A DNA stretch of 64,000 nucleotides. Origin: Bog-473 sp963745175. GTDB lineage: Bacteria; Actinomycetota; Acidimicrobiia; Acidimicrobiales; RAAP-2. The notes under the pieces are model-generated. The model did not search any database. It was not told the DNA's origin and saw only the letters and a list, made by a program, of their open reading frames with translations. Made by a program: the position numbers and the translations under genes. Below are positions 54,101 to 61,735 of the stretch, piece after piece (the first letter of the stretch is position 1; each line of letters starts with the position of its first letter). The stretch is from positions 124,001 to 188,000 of the forward strand of contig CAVUWK010000008.1 of NCBI GenBank assembly GCA_963745175.1, written 5' to 3'.

Positions 54101-55386
54101 CCCTCGCCCTCGCCTTTGGCCTTGCGTTCGGCCACGATCTCGTGATGCCGTTCGAGCATCTGGACGGCCTGGGCCGCAACGTCGGCCGGTGGCTCGGGCA
54201 GTCGGACGGGCCCGTGCTCACGGCTGGGGAGGGCGACCGTTGCCTTGGCCGGGCAGGTGACCGTGTCGCGCTGGTTCGTCCCGCGCATCTCGATGTCGAC
54301 CACACACCGCCCGTCCTCTTGGCGCTTGTCGACCACTTCGCCGGTGAAGACATGCGTGTCGCCGATGTAGTTGAACTTGCGGATCTCCGAACTCTGCGAG
54401 ACGAGCCAGCCGTCGTCGCCCATGAAGTCGGTCATGTAGTGGCTGAGCCAGCAGTCGCGCATCACTCCGTAGTCGTACGCCATCGGGTTGCCGATGGCCT
54501 GCGCCCAGGCCGAGTCCCAATGCACTCGCTGCGCGACGTCGGGCACCCCGTACTCGTTCTTCACGTAGAACGGGGCGATCCGTTGGCGGTTCTTGTAGGC
54601 GATTCGGTTGGCGCAAGGCTCGTACGGCACGAAGCCGTAGCCACCCGCATGGAACACGATCATGTCGGTCGTGGTCAAAGGCCCCTTCGCCATCGGGTTG
54701 AGCACGTCGCCCACGTGCACGTCCTCCCAGTAGCGGGGCTCCGATCCCTGGATCTGCTCGGCCTCGTAGATGGCGTCGATCTTCTCGATGTCCTCGTCCG
54801 TGTAGGTGGCCGGCTCAATGGAGGAGTACTTCCCCTTCTCCCGGGCCGTCTTGCGCTCGGTGTGGATGGCCAGTGTGCGTGAGATGGCGACGATCTCCGC
54901 CCGCTGGTTCATCTTCACGCTGGAATAGGTCACCAGCAACGACCGCTCGGCGAATTCCGACTTCTTCTCCACCACCGACTCGGTGCCCCCGAAGCTGTAG
55001 AGCGAGTCGCCCTCCATGAGCGGGCGGAACCACTGCCAGGTGCTGCCGGAGACGAAGACATGGATGCCGCGGAACGACGGCCGCTTGATCCTCTCCTTGG
55101 GTGGGTCTGCGTAGAGCGGCCGGTTCAACGCAATCGGGATCATCGGGGCAGCCACCTGGCCGCCCCAACGCGTCGTCTTTCCGTAGTCCTCAGTGGCGAA
55201 GAGCGGGTTGTCGTCGCCGTAGCCGCGGGCGAAGTTGCGCATGGCGTCGGGTGTCGCCGTGGTCAGGAACTCGCGGGCCCCCGAAGGCGCCCACCGGCCG
55301 ACCAGCGACTTGGCCCGATCGATGTCCTCTTCCTTGAACTGGTAGTCGGTGGCTTTCTTGAACTCTTCCGACGTCGTGGTCGCCAT
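54097..55386 (-). CDS. MaoC-like acyl dehydratase with FAS1-type N-terminal domain
   Basis: A 429-residue double-hotdog hydratase/dehydratase. The N-terminal half has AREFLTTATPDAMRNFARGY, then GDDNPLFATEDYG, the substrate-binding region of FAS1-like dehydratases. The C-terminal half has WEDVHVGDVLNPMAKGPLTT, then DMIVFHAGGYGF, and later DYGVMRDCWLSHYMTDFMGDD, which is the R-hydratase-like fold. ATG 55386 follows AGGGGACC; the frame extends far upstream only as a shadow of the amidohydrolase. It heads a two-gene unit with the acyl-CoA dehydrogenase, and the AT-rich element lies 32 bp before it. Confidence 0.86.
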   Translation of the reverse strand: MATTTSEEFKKATDYQFKEEDIDRAKSLVGRWAPSGAREFLTTATPDAMRNFARGYGDDNPLFATEDYGKTTRWGGQVAAPMIPIALNRPLYADPPKERIKRPSFRGIHVFVSGSTWQWFRPLMEGDSLYSFGGTESVVEKKSEFAERSLLVTYSSVKMNQRAEIVAISRTLAIHTERKTAREKGKYSSIEPATYTDEDIEKIDAIYEAEQIQGSEPRYWEDVHVGDVLNPMAKGPLTTTDMIVFHAGGYGFVPYEPCANRIAYKNRQRIAPFYVKNEYGVPDVAQRVHWDSAWAQAIGNPMAYDYGVMRDCWLSHYMTDFMGDDGWLVSQSSEIRKFNYIGDTHVFTGEVVDKRQEDGRCVVDIEMRGTNQRDTVTCPAKATVALPSREHGPVRLPEPPADVAAQAVQMLERHHEIVAERKAKGEGEG

Positions 55387-55417
55387 GTGGTCCCCTGACC
55401 CCTTCCCGATCTCGAGA

Positions 55418-55438
55418 CCTAAAGAGTATCCTAAAAGG
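55418..55438. promoter_or_regulatory. AT-rich AGTATCCT element before the MaoC gene
   Basis: CCTAAAGAGTATCCTAAAAGG, 32 bp before the dehydratase start at 55386. The core reads AGTATCCT on the plus strand although the only adjacent start is on the minus strand, so the element is not simply a one-way -10 box. The outer CCT/AGG triplets add to its symmetry. Confidence 0.58.
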
Positions 55439-55493
55439 CTCCGGGTTCGCACCTGAAGTGCACCCCACCGGCGCGCCTCGGGGTGGGGGCTGT

Positions 55494-56657
55494 TCAGTCC
55501 GCCGGCGGCGCGGGGACGCTCGGGAAGAGTTCCTGGAAGGCCCCGATCCGGATGCGCCGACTGACGGTTGGATCCGCCCCCTCGAACAGCTCGTGCAGCG
55601 TCTTCTGCGTGTGACCGAACGTGCCCTCGAAGTGTGGGTAATCGCTGCCCCACATGACGTTCTTCCACCCCATTGCCGAGTTCGCCGCCACGGCGGAGAT
55701 GTCGTGTTGGAACGACGCGTAGACCTGGTCGTAGAGGAACCGGCTCGGAAGCTTCGAGAGGGTGGGCCGGACAGCGGCGCCGTGCTGGCGGTAGCCCTCG
55801 TCCATGCGGTCGGCGATGAAGGGTCCCCACGTTGCCCCACCCTCGGAGACGAGGACCTTGAGCTCGGGATGACGGTCGAGGGCACCACAGGCGATGAGCT
55901 GGGTCACGGCCCGCTGACCGCCATAGGTCGTCTCGACGTAGTTGAGGACCGCTCCGCCGCGGCCTCGGTAGTAGACCCCCGTACGCTCCGTGGGGTCGTG
56001 GGGCTCGGTCCCGATATGGAAGCCAATGACCATGCCCGTCTCGGCAAAGGCCTCCCAAAGCGGGTCCCACTCCTCGTCGTTCCATTCCGGCCGGCCCAAC
56101 GGAGGACGGGTGGGGAGGAAACCGGCGAGGAAGCCGCCTTCGTGCGCCCGCTTGACCTCGGCCACGGCGTCGTCGATGTCGATCAGCGGGATGGAGGCCA
56201 CGCAGACGAACCGCGACGAGTGGTGCTGGAACTCCAGGGCCCAGTCGTTCAGAGCACGGCAGCCCTCCTTGACGACGCGAGCGGTGCGGACATTGAAGGT
56301 CCAGATGCCGAGTGAGGGGTACATGACCTCTCCCCACACACCCTCGTTGTCGAGGTCCTTGATCCGCGCCACCGGGTCATTGCCACCGATGACGCGGTTG
56401 ATGAAGTCCTCCTCCTGGGAGTCCGTTGGCCGGGCGTTGATACCGAGACCCTTCTTCGGCTTGCCGCCCTTGGGGAGGTCTCGTCGGAATTCCTGGCCAT
56501 CGATGTAAATCGTCTCGAAGTCACCGCTCGGGTCCTTGACGCTGCGGGGCAGGCGATCCTTGATGTCCTCGGGCAACGACGAGAACAGGTCCGGCGGCTC
56601 CATGAGGTGTGAATCACCCGAGTTCGCCCACAACTTCTTCTCCACCAGCGCACTCAT
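55494..56657 (-). CDS. Amidohydrolase family protein (Amidohydro_2/ACMSD-like)
   Basis: A 387-residue TIM-barrel metal enzyme. The first metal motif is degenerate (ANSGDSHLMEPPDLF, D-x-H), metal ligands follow in IGFHIGTEPHD near 205 and LKVLVSEGGATWGPF near 260, and the catalytic Asp is in MWGSDYPHFEGTF near 345. It resembles decarboxylases and hydrolases of the ACMSD group, such as those acting on ring-cleavage products. It is transcribed away from nothing nearby; its promoter region at 56700-56735 is AT-rich. Confidence 0.87.
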   Translation of the reverse strand: MSALVEKKLWANSGDSHLMEPPDLFSSLPEDIKDRLPRSVKDPSGDFETIYIDGQEFRRDLPKGGKPKKGLGINARPTDSQEEDFINRVIGGNDPVARIKDLDNEGVWGEVMYPSLGIWTFNVRTARVVKEGCRALNDWALEFQHHSSRFVCVASIPLIDIDDAVAEVKRAHEGGFLAGFLPTRPPLGRPEWNDEEWDPLWEAFAETGMVIGFHIGTEPHDPTERTGVYYRGRGGAVLNYVETTYGGQRAVTQLIACGALDRHPELKVLVSEGGATWGPFIADRMDEGYRQHGAAVRPTLSKLPSRFLYDQVYASFQHDISAVAANSAMGWKNVMWGSDYPHFEGTFGHTQKTLHELFEGADPTVSRRIRIGAFQELFPSVPAPPAD

Positions 56658-56709
56658 GTGCCCTCCTCTTCATCGCGTCCCTGACGCGGACGAACATCCC
56701 GGCAGCTCA

Positions 56710-56732
56710 ATATGCAAATGATGTTCTCATAT
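56710..56732. promoter_or_regulatory. AT-rich imperfect inverted repeat before the amidohydrolase
   Basis: A 23-bp AT-rich stretch with ATATG and CATAT arms and an inner ATGA...TCAT, 53 bp before the amidohydrolase start at 56657. It is unlike the AGTATCCT element. Possible promoter or operator. Confidence 0.35.
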
Positions 56733-56780
56733 CGGCGCGAATGTCAAGTGGCCGGAGGAAGACCGGGAGATCGGTGCCGA

Positions 56781-58210
56781 TCAGTGCATGAGGGCGCCGA
56801 GCGCCTCGAGATGCCGGCGCATGCGGTGCCGAGCCAGCTCGCGATCGCCCGACTCGACGGCGCGGGCGATGCCCTCGTGGGTGCGGAGCACTTCGGCCCT
56901 GATCTGTTTCTGGGCCTTCGGTGCCAGACGCTCGATCTGATGCAGCCGGCTGAGACGGATCAGCACCAATGCGACCAGGAGGAGCACCCGGTTCTGCGCC
57001 GCCGCCGCAACGGCGGCGTGCAGATCGTGGACAGCCTCGGCCCTCTCGGCGTCTGTGGCGTGCTCCTCGCGGGTCAGCGCATCCTCCATTCCCGCCACAC
57101 CGTCGCCGTCGATGCGTTCCGCCGCCAAGTCCGTGATCGCCACCTCGACACCGGTGCGGAGCTCCGCCAGCTCGCCGAGTTGCATACCGCGGCGGGCGAG
57201 GTAGATCGCGGCCATCTCGGTCACCGCATTCGTGGTCGGCGCCATGACGAAGAGCCCGCCGCCCGGGCCGCGGCGCATGCGGGCGATCTGGTGATGCTCG
57301 AGCAACCGCACCGCCTCGCGCAAGAGGGCGCGGCTCACGCCCTCGCGTTCGATGAGTTCAGGCTCGGTCCCCACGAGCTCTCCGGGCTGCAGGCCCCCGG
57401 CCACGATGACCTGGGTGATGTTGCGCGCCACCGTCTCCGCGCCCTTGCCCTGGGCCGACTGGGCCAGCACGACCGAGTCAGGCAGCAGCTGACGGGTGGA
57501 ACGGCGGCGGCGGAAGAAGTCCGCTTCAGCCTGCAGGTGCTTGCGCATCCGATTGCGGGCGAGCCCGGCGTCACCGGCCATCAGGGCCTCGGCCACCATC
57601 GCGTGCGCGTGTCTCGTTTCCTTCTCGATGGTGCTGCCCAGACGCTGCCAGTCGGGCGAGTAGAGCTGCGCCACGCGGTTGAACACGTCGACAAAGAGCT
57701 CGAGACCGGCGTTGCGGCTGATCGCCGCCACGAGTGCATGGAGGCTGCGGGGATCGGACCCGGGTTCGATCGGCCTGTTTTCGGCGAACTGCCGGAGCTC
57801 GGCCAGGTCGTTTTCGTCGGTCCGTTCGGAAGCCAGCTGGCAGGCAATGTCCTCGAGGATGATGCGAGCCTCGAAAATCTCGTCGAGCCGAGCGTCCACC
57901 CTGTGCAGGTACAGCACCACGGCGTCGATCACGGCGCCCACCGTTGGCTCAGTGATGACGAGACCCCCACCTGGGCCGCGCCGCGTGCCGCGACCTGTTG
58001 ATGCTCGACCAGGCGAACGGCCTCGCGGAACACGGCCCGACTGACCTGGTAGCGCTCGAGCAGGTCGGTCTCGGAGCCGAGGACGTCGCCGACGGGCCAG
58101 CCCAGAGCCATCACGTCCTCGATGATGAGGTCCGCCACCTTGGCCGCCCGCTTGGCGTTGGAGTCGGCACCCGGACGCGGCACATCGCGGGTGGCCGTCC
58201 GGGTGGTCAT
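56781..58210 (-). CDS. Tandem GntR/FCD (FadR-type) regulator, frameshift near 57975
   Basis: One chain of about 475 residues with two complete FadR-type units. Unit 1: winged helix (AAKVADLIIEDVMALGWPVG, then LLERYQVSRAVFREAVRLVE) and an FCD ligand domain (EIFEARIILEDIACQLA, then NRMRKHLQAEADFF). Unit 2: VARNITQVIVAGGLQPGE, then REGVSRALLREAVRLLEHHQ and a second FCD domain ending in HRMRRHLEALGALMH. The break is at VAARGAAQVG against GPGGGLVI; the two frames differ by two extra bases (or one lost), at the wing of unit 1. FCD regulators usually sense acids or acyl-CoA. Starts at ATG 58210 and faces the DUF2889 gene. Confidence 0.82.
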
Positions 58211-58223
58211 GGAGCAATTCTAC

Positions 58224-58257
58224 CTGGTCACACGCCACATTAGACGCCTTTGACCAG
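58224..58257. promoter_or_regulatory. FadR-like half-sites CTGGTCA ... TGACCAG
   Basis: Perfect 7-bp arms (58224-58230 and 58251-58257) separated by 20 bp, in the divergent promoter between the tandem GntR gene (start 58210) and the DUF2889 gene. TGGTC/GACCA are the half-sites recognised by FadR-type regulators. The wide spacing would suit a regulator with two DNA-binding heads in one chain (inference). Confidence 0.45.
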
Positions 58258-58345
58258 CGCCTTCAGCGAGAAGAGTGCCCGGATTATCCGTCAGTTGCAA
58301 CCGTGCCTACAATGAAAACATGATTTGCGAACAGGGGGTCCGCCG

Positions 58346-59341
58346 GTGGCGCAGCTGACCGTCCCTCCCTCAGATCCGGCCGTCGCCCCACCCGTGCGGC
58401 GACTGGATTCCGTCCGTCGCACATCGAGCGTCCTCATGTTCTGGCCCGACGGGCTCGGGACGGACCTGCACCTCAAAGGGAGAGCACGGGATCTGCTGAC
58501 ACCGAGAGAGGGCGAGCCCATCGTCCTCGGCCAATCGGATCTGTACACCGTCACCGGCCGCGAACGCGACATCCAACGCATCGAGGCGGATCCCGACCGA
58601 CCGGGTCTGCAGGGACTCGTCGGCTCCCGGGCCGGTGGAGGACTCCGATCAGCGATCGCACAGGAGCTGCCCGACGAAGGAGGAGCAGGTACGCCCCTGT
58701 ACCTGCTGCTCGACGATCTCGCAGGGTCCACGCTCATTTCCGGGTTCGCCTTCCTTCGCTGGGTCGACCACGTGCCCCAGATAAAGCAGCGACTCGACAA
58801 GGCCCCGCGCCGCGTCATGCGCGGCACGTGTTCAGGGTTTCGCGACGGAGCGAGCTCGCTGTTGAGCGACGGCTCCATCTCGGGTCTCCGCCAGAACACC
58901 GCCAAACCGGGGCCTCTGGCCGACCCGGCGGATCCGCTCGGGTGGCACGAGCTGGACGATCCCCCCGAGATCGCGATGCGCCGGGCGCGCCGCATCGACG
59001 TGTGGGACGAGGGCGGGATCCTCGGGATCGACGCCATGTTCCGCGACAGCTGCTGGGAGCCTGACGGCTCCGAGGTGGTCATCCACGAGTACCAGATGTT
59101 CGGCCAGGCCGATCGGGCCACGGGAAAGTTGCTCTCCGTCACAGCTCACCCTCGCGTGCTGCCCTATGTCGAGTGCCCCGGAGCGGCACCCAACGCGTCA
59201 TGGATGGCCGGCACCGACCTGCGGGCCATGCGCACCGAGGTGCTGGAGCGGCTCCGCGCCACCGATTGCTGCACCCACCTGAACGACGGGTTGCGCTCAC
59301 TGGCAGAAGTGCCGGTCCTCGCGGCGTCGTTACCCGAATAG
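58346..59341 (+). CDS. DUF2889 family protein
   Basis: A 331-residue protein. The C-terminal half shows the DUF2889 signature: RARRIDVWDEGGILGIDAMF near residue 217, VVIHEYQMFGQADRATGKL, VLPYVECPGAAP, and CCTHLNDGLRSLAEVP near the end. The N-terminal half begins similarly (VRRLDSVRRTSSVLMFWPDG), suggesting an internal duplication of the R-R-x-x-x-[VM]-x-W pattern. Function unknown; in proteobacteria and actinobacteria it sits beside lipid and aromatic catabolism genes. GTG 58346 follows AGGGGG. It starts the plus-strand unit with the thiolase-like gene. Confidence 0.75.
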   Translation: MAQLTVPPSDPAVAPPVRRLDSVRRTSSVLMFWPDGLGTDLHLKGRARDLLTPREGEPIVLGQSDLYTVTGRERDIQRIEADPDRPGLQGLVGSRAGGGLRSAIAQELPDEGGAGTPLYLLLDDLAGSTLISGFAFLRWVDHVPQIKQRLDKAPRRVMRGTCSGFRDGASSLLSDGSISGLRQNTAKPGPLADPADPLGWHELDDPPEIAMRRARRIDVWDEGGILGIDAMFRDSCWEPDGSEVVIHEYQMFGQADRATGKLLSVTAHPRVLPYVECPGAAPNASWMAGTDLRAMRTEVLERLRATDCCTHLNDGLRSLAEVPVLAASLPE

Positions 59342-59375
59342 TCGGTCAAGAGAAGGCTCGCATGGAAGGAGCGCC

Positions 59376-60593
59376 GTGCCGGAGACGTTGAAGGACAAGA
59401 CCGCCATCGTCGGCATCGGGGCGACGCCGTACTACAAGCGCAGCGAGTCCCTGCCCCAGACCGAGCTCGAGTTGGCGTGCAAGGCGATCCTCGCGGCGCT
59501 CGACGATGCCGGTCTCACGATCAAGGATCTCGACGGCTTCACCATCTATTCGAGTTCGTGCGACCCGGCACAGGTCGCTTCGGTGCTCGGTGTGCCCGAA
59601 GTGCGGTTCGCCGCCTCACTGACGTCCGGCGGCGGCGGCTCGGCCGGCTCCCTCGGATTGGCCGCCTCCGCCATCGTGTCGGGTCAGGCCGAGGTGTGCG
59701 TGACCCTGATGACGCTGCAGCAGGCGAATCGGCGGCTGGGTGGCAGCGCCGTCGGCGGTGGCGGACCTGGTCTGGGTGGTGGCGGAAGCCCGTACGGCGG
59801 CGGCGGCGTTCCCAACTACGCCGCCTTCATCAGCGGTGCGGGGATGATGGCGCCGGGACACAGCTTCGCCCTGTTGACGAGGCGGCACATGGAGCTCTAC
59901 GGGACGAAGCGCGAACACCTCGCCGAGGTGTGCATCTCGCAGCGCGAGAACGCCATCCGGCGACCGACCGCCGTCCGCAAGGACCCGCTGACCCTCGACG
60001 AGTACTTCGACGCCCGGATGATCAGTGACCCGCTGTGCCTCTTCGACTACACCATGGAGACCGACGGCGCCGTGGCCGCCGTCGTGACCTCGGCCGAGCG
60101 GGCCCAGGATCTCCGGCAGAAGCCCGTGTACATCGGCGGCACTGCACACGGCGGCGCGGGCCGCTGGGGGTCGGCGATCTTCACCTACTTCCAGATGCCC
60201 GACGAGTACTTCGCGTCCTCGGGCAACCGTCCGGTGGCCAAGCGGATGTACGAAATGGCCGGCATGGGGCCCGAGGACGTCGACGTGGCGCTGTTCTACG
60301 ACCACTTCTCGCCGATGGTGATCATGCAGCTCGAGGACTACGGGTTCTGCCCCATCGGCGAGGGCGGTCCCTTCGTGGCCGACGGCAACATCCGCTGGAA
60401 AGGCGGCTCGATCCCGGTCAACACGCACGGCGGCCACCTGTCAGAGGCCTACATCATCGGCATGACCCACGTCCGCGAGGCGGTCGAGCAACTCCGAGGC
60501 GTGGCCGTCAACCAGGTCGACGACGCCGAGGTGGCCGTCGTCACCGGAGGGCCGTCCGGCCTCCCCATCAGCGGCACGCTGCTGCACAACTGA
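59376..60593 (+). CDS. SCP2-type thiolase-like protein (probable Ltp2-like aldolase subunit)
   Basis: A 405-residue thiolase-fold protein. The usual nucleophilic Cys is missing: the segment reads FAASLTSGGGGSAGSLGLAA. The C-terminal NTHGGHLSEAYIIGMTHV and VDVALFYDHFSPMVIMQLE are those of SCP2-type lipid-transfer thiolases such as Ltp2, which act as retro-aldolases on side-chain CoA esters when paired with a DUF35 partner. A Gly-rich loop (GGSAVGGGGPGLGGGGSPYG) interrupts the core near residues 124-143. The DUF35 gene follows by 33 bp. Confidence 0.85.
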   Translation: MPETLKDKTAIVGIGATPYYKRSESLPQTELELACKAILAALDDAGLTIKDLDGFTIYSSSCDPAQVASVLGVPEVRFAASLTSGGGGSAGSLGLAASAIVSGQAEVCVTLMTLQQANRRLGGSAVGGGGPGLGGGGSPYGGGGVPNYAAFISGAGMMAPGHSFALLTRRHMELYGTKREHLAEVCISQRENAIRRPTAVRKDPLTLDEYFDARMISDPLCLFDYTMETDGAVAAVVTSAERAQDLRQKPVYIGGTAHGGAGRWGSAIFTYFQMPDEYFASSGNRPVAKRMYEMAGMGPEDVDVALFYDHFSPMVIMQLEDYGFCPIGEGGPFVADGNIRWKGGSIPVNTHGGHLSEAYIIGMTHVREAVEQLRGVAVNQVDDAEVAVVTGGPSGLPISGTLLHN

Positions 60594-60625
60594 CCGAACG
60601 GCCACGAGAAAGCGAACACGGAATC

Positions 60626-61066
60626 ATGACCGATCTCATCAAGGGCACCTTTCCCTCCATGCTGAAGGACCCTTTCGCCGACGCCCTGACGCAGCCCTTC
60701 TGGGACGCCGCCGCCGAAGGCCGCCTGACCGCTCCGCAGTGCACCGTGTGCGGCACCTTCGTCCTCCCGCCGCAGCCGTTCTGCTTCGAGTGCCAGAGCC
60801 AGGCGTTCGAATGGGTGGACCTGCCCGGCACCGGGACCATCTACACGTACACCGTGGTGCGTCACCCCCTGGCGCCGCAGCTGGCCGACGTGGTGCCGTA
60901 CGTGTCGGGCGTGATCGAGCTCGACGGGACCCAGGGCGCCGGGGCGCGCCTTCTGCTCAACATCACCGACGCCGACCCCGACACGGTCAGGATCGGCGAC
61001 GCCGTACGCATCTGGTTCGACCAGGTGAGCGACACCTTCCCCCTGCCCCGGGCCCGGATGGCCTGA
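60626..61066 (+). CDS. DUF35 OB-fold protein with zinc ribbon
   Basis: A 146-residue protein. A rubredoxin-like zinc ribbon (CTVCGTFVLPPQPFCFEC, two C-x-x-C pairs) at about residues 38-55 is followed by an OB-fold domain (GTGTIYTYTVVRHPLAP). Such proteins bind SCP2-type thiolases and complete their active site, as in Ltp2-DUF35 side-chain aldolases and MaoC/ketothiolase complexes. An unusually long N-terminal helix (KGTFPSMLKDPFADALTQPF) precedes the ribbon. Its position right after the thiolase-like gene supports a complex. Confidence 0.88.
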   Translation: MTDLIKGTFPSMLKDPFADALTQPFWDAAAEGRLTAPQCTVCGTFVLPPQPFCFECQSQAFEWVDLPGTGTIYTYTVVRHPLAPQLADVVPYVSGVIELDGTQGAGARLLLNITDADPDTVRIGDAVRIWFDQVSDTFPLPRARMA

Positions 61067-61073
61067 GACCGGC

Positions 61074-61715
61074 ATGGCCGTCTCCAGTGATGGGCCCTCG
61101 ACCCGGGCCGGGCGCCCCAGGCGTTTCGAGGCCGAGGACGAGCTGCGTCTCCTGCTCGACGCCGCTTTGGCCGTGATGGAACGCAACGGCTACGTGGATG
61201 CCGCGGTGGCCGACATCCTGCGCGAAGCGGACCTGTCCACTCGTTCCTTCTACCGACACTTCGAGTCCAAGGACCAACTCCTCTCCGCGCTCTACCGGCG
61301 CGAAGCGGAGGCGGCGGCCGTTCGCCTGCAGGCGAAGGTGGAGGCGGCCCCGAATCCACGGGCCGCGCTCGACGCGTGGATCGACGAGATCTTGAGCTTC
61401 GGGCACCACCGGGCCAAGGCCGCCCGGGTGGCCGTGCTCGGGTCGCCCGGCGCCATGAGGGCCGAGGGATATGCGGAGGAAACGCGCCACGCGGCGAAGC
61501 TCTTGATGGCGCCGCTGGAGACGCTGCTGACCAGAGGCGCGGCCGACGGCTCGTTCCCGCTCGCCGACCCGACGGCCGACGCCCCCCTCGTGCAGTCGGT
61601 TGCCTGGGCGGCGGCGGGCCTCAACCCGACCCGGGACAAGCTGCCACGAGCCGAGGCGTCACGGCAGGTCCGATCCTTCTGTGAGCGGGCGTTGGGCGTG
61701 AACCCGGCGCGCTGA
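61074..61715 (+). CDS. TetR/AcrR family transcriptional regulator
   Basis: A 213-residue regulator. The helix-turn-helix is LLLDAALAVMERNGYVDAAV, then ADILREADLSTRSFYRHFES. The ligand domain contains HHRAKAARVAVLGSPGAMRAEG. It starts 8 bp after the DUF35 gene and so is probably co-transcribed with the aldolase pair. It could be the regulator of the 58-61 kb unit or of the convergent hydrolase operon. Confidence 0.87.
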   Translation: MAVSSDGPSTRAGRPRRFEAEDELRLLLDAALAVMERNGYVDAAVADILREADLSTRSFYRHFESKDQLLSALYRREAEAAAVRLQAKVEAAPNPRAALDAWIDEILSFGHHRAKAARVAVLGSPGAMRAEGYAEETRHAAKLLMAPLETLLTRGAADGSFPLADPTADAPLVQSVAWAAAGLNPTRDKLPRAEASRQVRSFCERALGVNPAR

Positions 61716-61735
61716 CCGGCCTGCGATCGGATCCG

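Noticed and set aside
55387..56337. N-terminal extension of the MaoC dehydratase frame to 56337
   Set aside because: The extension is antisense-like, Arg/Pro-rich shadow of the amidohydrolase. The ATG at 55386 has a ribosome site and starts the conserved domain.
58297..58313. TTGCAA and TACAAT as a promoter pair before the DUF2889 gene
   Set aside because: Only 5 bp separate the hexamers, far too short for a sigma-70-type promoter.
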